Positions 52,009 through 61,502 of a stretch of 64,000 nt of DNA are shown piece after piece. Position 1 is the stretch's first letter. Every line of letters starts with the position of its first letter. The stretch is from Corynebacterium aquilae DSM 44791 (GTDB taxonomy: Bacteria > Actinomycetota > Actinomycetes > Mycobacteriales > Mycobacteriaceae), in assembly GCF_001941445.1 (NCBI RefSeq), contig NZ_CP009245.1, forward strand, positions 271,992 to 335,991, given 5' to 3'. Position numbers and translations under genes: made by a program. The notes under the pieces were generated by a model. That model ran no database searches. It had not been told where the DNA came from and worked only from the letters and a program-made list of their open reading frames with translations.

Positions 52009-53673
52009 ATGACGCAGGCCCCGCAGAACACCCCCGGCACCGTCATCTTCGTCGGCGCCGGACCAGCCAACCCCGATCTGCTGACCGTACGCGCCAGGGA
52101 AGTGCTCGGCCGCACCTCCAAAGCAATCGTCGACCCCCACGTCCACGACGGAGTGCGCGCCGTCGTCGCCGGCGACCTCAAAGTATCCCGCGACGTCATC
52201 GACGCCTTCAACGCCGAATACGAGCGCATGTGCGAACAAGCCAAAGCCGACGGCGCCCGCCGCCGTCCGCCGAAGCCACCCGCACCCACCGCCGCCGAAT
52301 TCATCGACGTACCCGCTGACGCCACCGCCGAAGACATCGCCCAAGCACTCATCGACGCCGCCGCCGACGGCTCCGACGTCATCCGACTCGTCCCCGGAAA
52401 CCCGCTGAGCTCCGACCGGGTACTCAAAGAAATCGACACCCTCGCCAGCAAAGACCACCCCTTCCAAGTCGTACCCGGCATGACCACCCCCTCCACCGTG
52501 CCCGCCTTCGCCGGCATCGGACTCGGCTCCACCTACACCGAAACCGACGTGCGCGCCGGCGACGTCGACTACGACGCGCTGGCCAGCGCCCCGCAACCCA
52601 TCGTGCTGCTCGCCGAGGCAGACAACCTCAAAACCATCGCCGCAGAATTCTCCTCCCGCGGCCTGCCCGCCACCACCCCAGTCACCGTGACCGTGCACGG
52701 CACCACCCGCCTCCAACGCACCCACGACCTCAGCCTGGCAACCCTCGCCAAATTCGACGCCGACCTGCCCGGCGAACTTGTCGTCACCCTCGGCACCAAA
52801 GCCTTCGACCGCACCAAATACTCCTGGTGGGAAAACCGCGCCCTCTACGGCTGGCGCGTCCTCGTCCCCCGCGCCAAAGAACAAGCCGGCCCCATGAGCA
52901 CCCGGCTGGCCACCCACGGTGCGATCCCCATGGAAGTCCCCACCATCTCCGTCGAACCACCCCGCAACCCCACCCAAATGGAACGCGCGGTCAAAGGCAT
53001 CGTCGAAGGCCGCTACCAGTGGGTCGTACTGACCTCCGTCAACGCGGTCAACGCCCTGTGGTCCAAAATGAGCGAATTCGGCCTCGACGCCCGCGCCTTC
53101 GCCGGAGTACACATCGCCGCAGTCGGCCAAAAAACCGCCGCCGCCATCGCCGGCCTGGGACTCAACCCCGAACTCGTGCCGGCAGCCACCAAACAAAACG
53201 CCCAAGGCCTCGTCGACTCCTTCCCGGAATTCGACGAAGAACTCGACCCGGTAGGCCGAGTGCTGCTGCCCCGCGCAGACATCGCCACCGACGTCCTCGT
53301 CGACGGGCTCGCAGACCTCGGATGGGAAGTCGACGACATCGTCGCCTACCGCACCGTCCGCGCCGCCCCGCCCGCCCCCGAAATCCGCGACATGATCAAA
53401 ACCGGCGGCTTCGACGCGGTGTGCTTCACCAGCGCCTCCACCGTCAAAAACCTGGTCGGAATCGCCGGAAAACCCCACACCCGCACCATCATCGCCTGCA
53501 TCGGCCCCATGACCGCCGCTGCCGCCGAAGAACTCGGCCTGCGCGTCGACGTGCAACCCGAACAAGCCAACGTGCCGGCACTCGTCGACGCCCTAGCCGA
53601 ACACGTCGCCAAACTCCGCGCCGCCGACCAGCTGCCCCCGCCCAAAAAGAAGCGCCGCAGCAGGGCAAAATAG
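52009..53673 (+). CDS. hemD: Uroporphyrinogen-III synthase fused to a C-methyltransferase-like domain
   Basis: The 554-residue product joins a CobA-like domain (about 10-260: VIFVGAGPANPDLLTVRARE, VIRLVPGNPLSSDR, FQVVPGMTTPSTVPAFAGIG) to a HemD domain (about 285-535: GWRVLVPRAKEQAGPMSTRL, WVVLTSVNAVNAL, FDAVCFTSASTVKNLVG, IACIGPMTAAAAEELG). HemD cyclises hydroxymethylbilane to uroporphyrinogen III. In the CobA half the usual GPGDPDLLT and GGDP motifs read GPANPDLLT and PGNP, so methyltransferase activity is doubtful. I chose ATG 52009 after aaagag. A basic tail (PPPKKKRRSRAK) closes the protein. Confidence 0.93.
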   Translation: MTQAPQNTPGTVIFVGAGPANPDLLTVRAREVLGRTSKAIVDPHVHDGVRAVVAGDLKVSRDVIDAFNAEYERMCEQAKADGARRRPPKPPAPTAAEFIDVPADATAEDIAQALIDAAADGSDVIRLVPGNPLSSDRVLKEIDTLASKDHPFQVVPGMTTPSTVPAFAGIGLGSTYTETDVRAGDVDYDALASAPQPIVLLAEADNLKTIAAEFSSRGLPATTPVTVTVHGTTRLQRTHDLSLATLAKFDADLPGELVVTLGTKAFDRTKYSWWENRALYGWRVLVPRAKEQAGPMSTRLATHGAIPMEVPTISVEPPRNPTQMERAVKGIVEGRYQWVVLTSVNAVNALWSKMSEFGLDARAFAGVHIAAVGQKTAAAIAGLGLNPELVPAATKQNAQGLVDSFPEFDEELDPVGRVLLPRADIATDVLVDGLADLGWEVDDIVAYRTVRAAPPAPEIRDMIKTGGFDAVCFTSASTVKNLVGIAGKPHTRTIIACIGPMTAAAAEELGLRVDVQPEQANVPALVDALAEHVAKLRAADQLPPPKKKRRSRAK

Positions 53674-53862
53674 CCCCCGGCCACCACCTTCACCCACCGC
53701 ACCCGCACCACCATCCGCCCCATCGCGCAACCCCCCAGCGGCGGATCCGGGTGCGGTTGCGGCCAAGACAGCGTAGAAACGAAGGATAAGCCCGGCACCT
53801 CAAAAGCGCCGGGAATCCCACGCACGGCCAGTCCACCACGTCAAGGAAGGCACGAGCACATC

Positions 53863-54858
53863 GTGAACCCCAATCGCCCCACCATCCGGCCCCGCCGCCT
53901 GCGCTCCACCGCCACGATGCGGCAGATGGTCGCCGAAACCGTCCTGCGCCCGGCAGACCTCATCCTGCCGATGTTCGTCGCCGACGGCATCAGCGACAAA
54001 CGCGAAATTGCCAGCATGCCCGGCGTGTACCAGCACACCATCGACAGCCTGCTCTACGCGGTGGAAGACGCCGCCAAAGAGTCAATCACCTGCATCGACC
54101 TATTCGGTGTGCCCCGAGACAGCGACAAAGACGAACGCGGCTCCGCAGCGTGGGACCCCGAAGGAATCCTCAACCGAGGCATCGCAGCAGTGCGCGAACG
54201 CTTCGGCGACGACATCCTCGTCATGGCCGACACCTGCCTCGACGAATTCACCAGCCACGGCCACTGCGGCCTACTCGACGCCCACGGCGCCGTCGCCAAC
54301 GATGCCACCATCGCCTGCTACCAAGACATGGCCGTCTCCCAAGCAGCAGCCGGCGCCCACATCGTCAGCCCCTCCGGCATGATGGACGGCCAAGTAGCCG
54401 CCATCCGCCAAGCCCTCGACGAATCCAACTACACCGACGTGGCCATCATGGCCTACAGCGCCAAATACGCCTCCGCCTTCTTCGGCCCCTTCCGCGACGC
54501 CGTCGGCTCCAGCCTGCAAGGCGACCGCCGCACCTACCAACAAGACCCCGCAAACTTCAGGGAATCCCTCCGCGAAGTGGCACTAGACATCGAAGAAGGC
54601 GCCGACTTCGTCATGGTCAAACCCGCACTGGCCTACCTAGACGTGCTCCACGCAGTCAAGGACATCTCCCCAGTGCCGGTCGCCGCCTATCACGTGTCCG
54701 GCGAATACGTCATGATCAAAGCGGCCGCCGCCAACGGCTGGATCGATGGCGACGCCGCCATGATGGAAGCACTGGTGTCCATCAAGCGTGCCGGGGCGGA
54801 TCAGATCCTCACCTACGCGGCGGTCGATATCGCCCGAAAGCTGAACAATGCCCGCTAA
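53863..54858 (+). CDS. hemB: Delta-aminolevulinic acid dehydratase
   Basis: The 331-residue product has the metal-binding segment MADTCLDEFTSHGHCG, catalytic Lys in MAYSAKYASAFFGPFRDA and Schiff-base Lys in DFVMVKPALAYLD. It condenses two 5-aminolevulinates to porphobilinogen. The metal segment has two Cys with an Asp between, intermediate between the zinc type (three Cys) and the magnesium type (none). GTG 53863 follows AAGGAAGG at some distance. It overlaps the next gene by 11 bases. Confidence 0.96.
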   Translation: MNPNRPTIRPRRLRSTATMRQMVAETVLRPADLILPMFVADGISDKREIASMPGVYQHTIDSLLYAVEDAAKESITCIDLFGVPRDSDKDERGSAAWDPEGILNRGIAAVRERFGDDILVMADTCLDEFTSHGHCGLLDAHGAVANDATIACYQDMAVSQAAAGAHIVSPSGMMDGQVAAIRQALDESNYTDVAIMAYSAKYASAFFGPFRDAVGSSLQGDRRTYQQDPANFRESLREVALDIEEGADFVMVKPALAYLDVLHAVKDISPVPVAAYHVSGEYVMIKAAAANGWIDGDAAMMEALVSIKRAGADQILTYAAVDIARKLNNAR

Positions 54859-55414
54859 GCGCCCGCCCGCCCTGCCCCCAGCCGGACCCGCCCCCTCGGT
54901 GGATGCGGTGCCGGCGGTATTGACGTTGGCGACCCGCGCACTGATGCTGCTGACCGTGCTGGAAGTCGGCCGCCACATCGTGGCGATGGTCGCAACCGGC
55001 ATGTACCCCTACGCTCAAATGACGGCCATTGATGAGGCCGGTGGGTTGCCGGCCGGCTCCGAGGCGCTGGGGGATTTCGGAATCACCGTGTCCTTGGTGT
55101 TGGCGTCCTTCTTCGCCTCCGCGCTGTCCTGGATGATCATTGGTGTCGCCTGGTGGGCGTTGAGTACTGTCAAACGCCGCAAACTACCCACCGCCGCAAC
55201 CGGCCGCACTCTGCTGATGGTCTATGCCAGCTATTTGGCGATCCGCACCATCACCGCTTTCGTTCCCGGTGGGCGCGGCCCGCTGATCGAGTATGCGCCC
55301 CCATGGGTGGGCCTGGTTGATGGCCTGTTGATGATCGCCGTCGGTGTGTGTGGCGGCATCATCACCTACCTGCTGTGGCGACGCGATGTGGCGGCCTGGG
55401 TTTCCGGCGCCTAG
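54848..55414 (+). CDS. Four-helix membrane protein in the heme operon (Rv0513-like position)
   Basis: The 188-residue product has four predicted helices (about 22-48, 78-105, 118-138 and 152-178) joined by short loops, and a Pro-rich cytoplasmic start. Its ATG lies inside the end of hemB, so it is translationally coupled. A membrane protein at this place is conserved in mycolic-acid actinobacteria; role unknown, perhaps linked to heme synthesis only by position. Confidence 0.75.
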   Translation: MPAKRPPALPPAGPAPSVDAVPAVLTLATRALMLLTVLEVGRHIVAMVATGMYPYAQMTAIDEAGGLPAGSEALGDFGITVSLVLASFFASALSWMIIGVAWWALSTVKRRKLPTAATGRTLLMVYASYLAIRTITAFVPGGRGPLIEYAPPWVGLVDGLLMIAVGVCGGIITYLLWRRDVAAWVSGA

Positions 55415-55442
55415 CCCAACGCCCACCTGCATCAGGTGTTCC

Positions 55443-55477
55443 ACCCCCGGCACGGCACCGTGCATGGGGGTATTTTT
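55443..55477 (+). terminator. Terminator before hemE
   Basis: An outer CCCCC/GGGGG stem encloses GCACG-GCAC-CGTGC and is followed by TATTTTT. Confidence 0.8.
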
Positions 55478-55601
55478 CTGCGCGCACCAACGCCAAGGGG
55501 TAGGCGTATCCACCACCCGTCGCGTGCGGTATCCAACTAAAGATGGTTTTAACAAATCCGCATTAAGGTGCACCTACGTTTTCTAAGGATGGATACTCCG
55601 G

Positions 55602-55607
55602 CATAAT
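55602..55607 (+). promoter_or_regulatory. -10 element for a leaderless hemE transcript
   Basis: CATAAT lies eight bases before the hemE ATG, with no ribosome site between. This spacing places transcription start at or next to the start codon. Confidence 0.5.
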
Positions 55608-55615
55608 TGGCCAGC

Positions 55616-56662
55616 ATGAGTACCCGACGCCACATTCCCGATGCGCCCTTCCTCGTCGCCGCCCGCGGCGAAAAGCCCCGCCACACCCCCGTGTGGTTCA
55701 TGCGGCAGGCGGGCCGCTCCCTGCCCGAATACCGCCGGGTGCGGGAGGGCATTGCGATGCTGGACAGCTGCTTCGACGCCGAATTGCTGGCGGAAATCAC
55801 CCTGCAGCCGGTGCGCCGCCACGGCGTTGACGCGGCGATCCTGTTTTCCGACATCGTGGTGCCGTTGAAAGCGGCCGGGGTTGATGTGGAAATCGTGGCG
55901 GGAACCGGCCCTGTAATCGCGCAGCCGGTGCGCAGCCGCGCGGATGTGGACAACCTGCCACAGCTCGAGGAAGACATCACCGCCCTGAGTCGGGGTATTG
56001 AGCTAATCGTCGACGAGTTGGATGACCAGACCGCCTTGATCGGTTTCGCCGGCGCCCCATTTACCTTGGCCAGCTACCTGGTCGAAGGTGGTCCGAGCCG
56101 CAACCACGAGCGCACCAAAGCGTTGATGCATTCCGACCCGGAAACCTGGCACGCGCTGATGCAGCGTTTGACGCCGACGGTGATCGCGTTTTTGCGCCAG
56201 CAGGTCGACGCCGGTGTCGACGCCATCCAGCTGTTCGATTCCTGGGCCGGCTACCTTGCCCCCCACGACTATGAGCGGCACGTGCTGCCCTACAGTGCGG
56301 AGATCCTGTCCGCCATCACCGAGGTGCCGCGCAGCCACTTCGGGGTGTGCACCGGGGAGCTGCTGCCCCTGATGGCGAAAGCCGGCCCCGATATTTTGGG
56401 GGTGGATTGGCGCACCCCGCTGGATGCGGCCGCTGCGCGCCTCGACGAGCCGCTGGTGTTGCAGGGTAACCTGGATCCAGCCCTGCTTTTCGCAGGCCAG
56501 GACGCGGTCGACGCCGACATTGCGCGCATTGTTGCCGAGGCGCGTCGCGCTATCGATAACGGCACCGCCCGGGGGCACATTTTTAATCTCGGCCACGGCG
56601 TGTTGCCCACCACCGATCCTGACGCCATCACCCGCGCGGTAGCCACCGTGCACAGCATGTAG
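55616..56662 (+). CDS. hemE: Uroporphyrinogen decarboxylase
   Basis: The 348-residue product has RHTPVWFMRQAGRSLPEYR (substrate-binding Arg residues), ILFSDIVVPLKAAG with the catalytic Asp, GFAGAPFTLASYLVEG and FNLGHGVLPTTDP. It decarboxylates the four acetate groups of uroporphyrinogen III to coproporphyrinogen III. ATG 55616 is preferred over an in-frame TTG at 55607, since CATAAT overlaps the latter. It starts a second heme transcript after a terminator. Confidence 0.97.
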   Translation: MSTRRHIPDAPFLVAARGEKPRHTPVWFMRQAGRSLPEYRRVREGIAMLDSCFDAELLAEITLQPVRRHGVDAAILFSDIVVPLKAAGVDVEIVAGTGPVIAQPVRSRADVDNLPQLEEDITALSRGIELIVDELDDQTALIGFAGAPFTLASYLVEGGPSRNHERTKALMHSDPETWHALMQRLTPTVIAFLRQQVDAGVDAIQLFDSWAGYLAPHDYERHVLPYSAEILSAITEVPRSHFGVCTGELLPLMAKAGPDILGVDWRTPLDAAAARLDEPLVLQGNLDPALLFAGQDAVDADIARIVAEARRAIDNGTARGHIFNLGHGVLPTTDPDAITRAVATVHSM

Positions 56663-56685
56663 GAAGAGCTGACACTTTCACCGCC

Positions 56686-58053
56686 ATGAAAATCGCCATC
56701 ATTGGTGCCGGCCTGGCCGGCCTTGTCGCCGCATACGAGTTGCGCGACGACGCAGACGTCACCGTTTTTGAAGCCAGCGACCGCATCGGCGGCAAGCTTT
56801 TTACCGTCCCGTTTAGCTGCGGCCCGGTCGATATGGGCGCCGAGGCGTTCTTAAACTACCGTGCCGATGCGCGGGAATTTTTCGACGAACTCGGACTGGA
56901 GCGCGTCTACCCGTCGACGGCGAAACCCGCCGTGTACGTCGACGGTGCCTTGCATCCCATGCCGATGGCCGACACCCTGATGGGGATCCCCGCCACCAGC
57001 GCCCCGGTCGCCCACCTCGTGTCCCCAGAGACCGCGCGCGCCATCGATGAGGAAACCTCCGGCCCGGGCATTTCCTGGGAAGAAGGCCAGGACGTCTCCC
57101 TAGGACAGCTGGTAGCCGACACCTTCGGCCGGGATCTGGTCACCCACTTGATCGATGCACTCTTGGGTGGGGTGTACAGCTGCACCGCCGACGATTTGGG
57201 GCTGCGGGCCACAGTGCCGGCGCTGGCAGGCGCTTTGGACGCCCAAGCCGCCGCCGGCGGGCCGGTCTACCTGTCCACCGCAGTGCAGGCCGTGCTGAGC
57301 TCCCGGCCGCCCCGCAACGAAGACACCCCGGTGTTCGGGACATTCCCCGGCGGCTATGCCGAACTGTACGACACCCTCGCCGAGCGCAGCGGCGCGGAGA
57401 TCTACATCGACGCTTTTATCACCGGAATCACCCGCACCCCGCAGGGCACCTACACGCTTAAAGGCGGGGAAGGGGAGTACGACCGGGTGCTCATCGCCAC
57501 CCCCGCACCGACGGCAGCGCTACTTATCGGTGGAGTCAACCCGAAAGCCGCCGCCGAACTCAAAGACATCAAACTGGCATCCAGCGCCGTGGTGGGATTG
57601 CGATTCGCCGACGCCAGCGCGCTGATCGACAACTCCGGGGTGCTTGTCGCCACCGACGCAGAAGGAGTGACCGCGAAAGCGTTCACCATCTCCAGCAACA
57701 AGTGGCCCCACCTCGCCCAGCGCGGCGGCGCCCTGATTCGCGCCAGCTTCGGCCGCTTCGGCGACGACGCCATCACCCGCGCTGATGAAGACGAATTGGT
57801 GGACCTGGCGTTGGATGACGTGCACACCGTCATCGGTTTCGATGGGCGCGCCGCGGAACCCACCGACATTTTCGTGCAGCGCTGGTATGGCGGGCTGCCT
57901 CGCTACGATGAGCAGCACCTCGCCCGGGTGGCCCGGATTTCCGCCGCCCTAGAAGACACCCCCACCATCACCGCCACCGGTGCGTGGGCGCACGGGGTGG
58001 GCGTGCCCGATGTGATTGCCTCAGCCCGCGCCGCCGCCAAAACCCTCATCTAG
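56686..58053 (+). CDS. hemY: Coproporphyrinogen/protoporphyrinogen oxidase (HemY/CgoX type)
   Basis: The 455-residue FAD enzyme has IAIIGAGLAGLVAAYEL (FAD site), EASDRIGGKLFT, MGAEAFLNYR and the C-terminal FAD motif ATGAWAHGVGVPDVIASA. In actinobacteria this oxidase normally turns coproporphyrinogen III into coproporphyrin III in the coproporphyrin-dependent route, which fits a genome of this type (family knowledge; hemH and hemQ are not in the window). It lies 23 bases after hemE. Confidence 0.93.
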   Translation: MKIAIIGAGLAGLVAAYELRDDADVTVFEASDRIGGKLFTVPFSCGPVDMGAEAFLNYRADAREFFDELGLERVYPSTAKPAVYVDGALHPMPMADTLMGIPATSAPVAHLVSPETARAIDEETSGPGISWEEGQDVSLGQLVADTFGRDLVTHLIDALLGGVYSCTADDLGLRATVPALAGALDAQAAAGGPVYLSTAVQAVLSSRPPRNEDTPVFGTFPGGYAELYDTLAERSGAEIYIDAFITGITRTPQGTYTLKGGEGEYDRVLIATPAPTAALLIGGVNPKAAAELKDIKLASSAVVGLRFADASALIDNSGVLVATDAEGVTAKAFTISSNKWPHLAQRGGALIRASFGRFGDDAITRADEDELVDLALDDVHTVIGFDGRAAEPTDIFVQRWYGGLPRYDEQHLARVARISAALEDTPTITATGAWAHGVGVPDVIASARAAAKTLI

Positions 58054-58152
58054 CCCCAGGTTGAAAAACCTAAGGCTTTTCAGCCTGGTGTTCAGCACAC
58101 CGCCACAACGCCCCCGAATTCTCACACCACGTTCACATCCCCAAGGAGCATC

Positions 58153-59460
58153 ATGCAGCCGACCTCAGCCAACGTTTCCACTAGCGCACACTGGTTAGAG
58201 ACCGCCAAAGCGGTCACCCCAGGCGGGGTGAACTCCCCGGTGCGAGCCTTCGGTTCCGTCGGCGGCCAAGCCCGCTTCATCTGCGACGCCAAAGGCTCCC
58301 AGCTCACCGACGTTGACGGCAACACCTATGTCGACCTGTTCTGCTCCTGGGGGCCGATGCTGATGGGCCACGCCCACCCCGAAATCGTCGAAGCAGTCCA
58401 ACGCGCCGCCGCCCGCGGCCTGTCCTTCGGCGCCCCCACCACCGGAGAAGTCGAACTCGCCCAAGAAATCGTGGGCCGCACCAGCGTCGAAGAAGTCCGC
58501 CTGGTCAACTCCGGCACCGAAGCCACCATGAGCGCAGTGCGCCTGGCCCGCGGCTTCACCGGCCGCCCCCTGGTCCTAAAATTCGCCGGCTGCTACCACG
58601 GCCACGTGGACAGCCTGCTAGTCTCCGCAGGATCCGGCGTGGCATCCTACTCGCTGCCCAACAGCCCCGGCGTGACCGGCGCAGTCGCCAAAGACACCCT
58701 GGTGGTGCCCTACAACGACATCGCCGCCGTCGAAGCCGCCTTCGCGGAACACGGCGACCAAATCGCCTGCATCATCGCCGAAGCCGCCGCCGGCAACATG
58801 GGCGCGGTCGCCCCCCGCGACGGCTTCAACCAAAAACTCAAAGACATCGCCCACGCCCACGGCGCACTGCTCATCCTCGACGAGGTCATGACCGGATTCC
58901 GCGTCCACCGCCAAGGCTGGTACGGCCTGGACGGGGTCGCCGGCGACCTGACCACCTTCGGCAAAGTCGTCTCCGGTGGCCTGCCGGCCGCCGCATTCGG
59001 CGGTCGCAAAGACATCATGAGCCAGCTCGCACCGACCGGCCCGGTCTACCAGGCAGGCACCCTGTCCGGAAACCCCGTCGCAGTCGCCGCCGGCCTGACC
59101 TCCCTGAAACTGGCCACCGACGAGGTCTATGCGACCTGCAACGCCAACGCCGACCGGCTTGACGCGCTCGTCACCGCCGCCCTAACCCGTGAGGGTGTTG
59201 CCCACCACATTCAGCGCGCCGGCAACATGCTTTCCATCCGCTTTGCCGACGGCCAAGGCTACAACTTCGACGACATGCAGTCGGCCGACACCTGGCGATT
59301 CCCGCCGTTCTTCCACGCCCTCCTCGACCACGGGGTGTTCGTCTCGCCCAGCGTTTTCGAAACCTGGTTCGTATCCAGCGCATTGACCGACGACGACTTC
59401 GCTACCATTGAAAAAGCACTCGTGCCGGCAGCGAAAGCCGCCGCACAAGCAAGCAAGTAG
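58153..59460 (+). CDS. hemL: Glutamate-1-semialdehyde 2,1-aminomutase
   Basis: The 435-residue PLP enzyme has [64 protein letters not shown] and the PLP-binding Lys in [18 protein letters not shown]. It isomerises glutamate-1-semialdehyde to 5-aminolevulinate. ATG 58153 follows AAGGAG. Followed by a terminator. Confidence 0.97.
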   Translation: MQPTSANVSTSAHWLETAKAVTPGGVNSPVRAFGSVGGQARFICDAKGSQLTDVDGNTYVDLFCSWGPMLMGHAHPEIVEAVQRAAARGLSFGAPTTGEVELAQEIVGRTSVEEVRLVNSGTEATMSAVRLARGFTGRPLVLKFAGCYHGHVDSLLVSAGSGVASYSLPNSPGVTGAVAKDTLVVPYNDIAAVEAAFAEHGDQIACIIAEAAAGNMGAVAPRDGFNQKLKDIAHAHGALLILDEVMTGFRVHRQGWYGLDGVAGDLTTFGKVVSGGLPAAAFGGRKDIMSQLAPTGPVYQAGTLSGNPVAVAAGLTSLKLATDEVYATCNANADRLDALVTAALTREGVAHHIQRAGNMLSIRFADGQGYNFDDMQSADTWRFPPFFHALLDHGVFVSPSVFETWFVSSALTDDDFATIEKALVPAAKAAAQASK

Positions 59461-59480
59461 AACCCCACAGCCGCATCCAC

Positions 59481-59520
59481 GCCCCCTGGACCTCACTTCG
59501 TCTCGTCCACGGGGGCTTTT
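59481..59520 (+). terminator. Terminator after hemL
   Basis: GCCCCCTGGAC pairs with GTCCACGGGGGC (one bulge), followed by TTTT. Confidence 0.88.
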
Positions 59521-59548
59521 GGACACCTCACGCCCAAAAAGCTATTAC

Positions 59549-60058
59549 GTGACCCACACCATCATTCACCTCGTCGCCACCCCAAAGGATTTCGACCCCG
59601 CCGACCCGCCCGCCGCGGCGGCGCGTCTGCCGAAACTCTTCGCCGACCACGACATCACCTACGTGGCAGCCAGCCCCCAAGGCCAAGCACAGCAGCTCGC
59701 ACACACCGTCGCCCGCACCCACCGGCTGACGGTAGGCATCGACGAGGGACTCATGCTGCACCTGGGTGTCCAGCAGCCACAGTCCGCGTGGGCGAAAACC
59801 TTCGCCTCCCCCTTTGGGGCCGAACCGCTTCACGCCGTGTTAAACCGGGTGATGGACGCGGTCGAACGCGCCCACCTGGAAGCCGACGGGCACGAAGCAG
59901 TGCTGTTTTCCCACCCCAGCACCATCACCGTCGTGCGACACCACATCCGCAACAGCCTCGGGCCACGACCCCGGCTCACCAAGCTCGTTGCCCCAGCTTC
60001 TGTGACCAGTGTGGTCATGCAAGACGAAAAAATCATCCACACCAGCTACAGTCACTAG
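59549..60058 (+). CDS. Histidine-phosphatase-fold protein lacking the RHG motif
   Basis: The product has 169 residues. Fold and position match the phosphoglycerate-mutase-like gene that follows hemL in corynebacteria. Where active members have LVRHG the sequence reads IHLVATPKD, so the catalytic His and Arg are absent. The second conserved His region is still visible as VLFSHPSTITVVRHHI, and AASPQGQAQQLAHTVARTH matches the usual SxxxRAxxTA region. It is probably a non-catalytic relative or a very altered enzyme. GTG 59549 is the first plausible start; no strong ribosome site is seen. Confidence 0.75.
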   Translation: MTHTIIHLVATPKDFDPADPPAAAARLPKLFADHDITYVAASPQGQAQQLAHTVARTHRLTVGIDEGLMLHLGVQQPQSAWAKTFASPFGAEPLHAVLNRVMDAVERAHLEADGHEAVLFSHPSTITVVRHHIRNSLGPRPRLTKLVAPASVTSVVMQDEKIIHTSYSH

Positions 60059-60096
60059 CGGTAACCCCACCCACCCACCACTGCAAGGAGGAACGC

Positions 60097-60663
60097 ATGC
60101 GGCGAACAATCAGCCTCATTGTGGGCCTTAGCCTGCTGCTTGCCAGCTGTTCCAGCAGCGACGCAAACACGGAAAACAAAACCTTCCGGTTCTACGCGCC
60201 AGGCGGCAAAACCGTCATCACCTATGACGACAACGAACGCCAGCCGATCCCGAACTTCACTGGCGAAGACCTCCTCGACCCCAACAAGACGATCAGCTTG
60301 TCCGACTTTGACGGCCAAGTGGTGGTCCTCAACGCTTGGGGCCAGTGGTGTGGGCCTTGCCGCACCGAAACCGATGACCTGCAGGAAGTGCAGGAAGCCA
60401 TCGTCAATCGTGGCGGCACCGTGCTGGGCATTAACGTGCGGGACTACAACATCAGCCAGCCACAGGACTGGGTGAAAGACAACGGGTTGACCTACCCGAA
60501 CATCTACGACCCGCCGTTTAAGACCGCCACGGTACTTGGTGGGCTGCCCGCCAGCGTGGTGCCCACCACCATCGTGTTGGATAAACAGCACCGCCCCGCC
60601 GCGGTATTCCTGCAAGAAATCACCGCCAAGCAACTACTCGAGGTTGTCGAACCCCTGCTATGA
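60097..60663 (+). CDS. Lipoprotein thioredoxin of cytochrome c maturation (ResA/CcsX type)
   Basis: The 188-residue product begins with a lipoprotein signal (MRRTISLIVGLSLLLASC, lipobox LASC) and carries a TlpA/ResA thioredoxin domain with LNAWGQWCGPCRTETDDLQE and cis-Pro in SVVPTTIVLD. It reduces the haem-binding Cys pair of apocytochrome c outside the membrane, using electrons from CcdA. ATG 60097 follows AAGGAGGA. Its stop overlaps the ccdA start by ATGA. Confidence 0.93.
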   Translation: MRRTISLIVGLSLLLASCSSSDANTENKTFRFYAPGGKTVITYDDNERQPIPNFTGEDLLDPNKTISLSDFDGQVVVLNAWGQWCGPCRTETDDLQEVQEAIVNRGGTVLGINVRDYNISQPQDWVKDNGLTYPNIYDPPFKTATVLGGLPASVVPTTIVLDKQHRPAAVFLQEITAKQLLEVVEPLL

Positions 60664-61448
60664 GCATCGGACATACTCTCGCCGACACGGCCGCCCAAGG
60701 CCCTATCTTCCTAGCGCTGCTGGCGGCCGCTTTCGCCGGTTTGGTGAGCTTCGCTTCCCCCTGCGTCATTCCCTTGGTGCCCGGCTATTTGTCCTATTTG
60801 GCCAGCATTGTTGGCGGTAGTGTCAGCTACCGCGACGGGCACGCCCTGGTGGAAAAGTCCGGGCGCAGCAAAGTTATCGGGGCGGCCGCGCTTTTCGTGG
60901 CCGGTTTTACGGTGATTTTTGTGCTGGGCACCGCCACTGTTTTCGGGGCGATCTCCACCTTGGCGCTGGGCGCCGATACTCTCACCCGGATTGGTGGGGT
61001 GGTGACCATCGTGATGGGGTTGGCGTTTATGGGGCTGATCCCGGCTTTGCAGAAGGAAGCCCGTTTCCATCCGGCGACACTGTCGACCTGGGTGGGGGCG
61101 CCGCTTTTGGGCGCGGTGTTTGCGCTGGGTTGGACGCCGTGTTTGGGGCCGACGTTGGGGGCGATCATTTCGATTTCGGCCGGCACGACCGGCACGACTG
61201 CTGCCCGCGGGGTGGCGCTGATTGTGGCGTATTGCGCGGGTCTGGGTATTCCGTTTCTGATTGCGGCGGCCGGTTCCGTGCGGGCGATGCGTGGCATCGA
61301 GTGGTTGGCCCGGCACAGTAAAACCATCCAGCGTCTCGGCGGGATTCTGCTGATCGCTGTTGGTCTGGCATTGCTCACAGGTTTGTGGGGTAACGTCATC
61401 GACCTTGCCCGCCAGTGGTCTGTCACCAGTGGCGCGGCCTCCATTTAG
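60660..61448 (+). CDS. ccdA: Cytochrome c biogenesis protein CcdA
   Basis: The 262-residue product has six transmembrane helices. The redox-active Cys residues are in FASPCVIPLVPGYLSYLA and LGWTPCLGPTLGAII. It passes electrons from cytoplasmic thioredoxin to the extracytoplasmic thioredoxin encoded just upstream. It starts in the last codons of that gene. Confidence 0.95.
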   Translation: MSIGHTLADTAAQGPIFLALLAAAFAGLVSFASPCVIPLVPGYLSYLASIVGGSVSYRDGHALVEKSGRSKVIGAAALFVAGFTVIFVLGTATVFGAISTLALGADTLTRIGGVVTIVMGLAFMGLIPALQKEARFHPATLSTWVGAPLLGAVFALGWTPCLGPTLGAIISISAGTTGTTAARGVALIVAYCAGLGIPFLIAAAGSVRAMRGIEWLARHSKTIQRLGGILLIAVGLALLTGLWGNVIDLARQWSVTSGAASI

Positions 61449-61502
61449 AATCAAGCCAACCCCTTGTCTTCCCACCTCGGAACATAGGATTTTTTAGACA
61501 TC

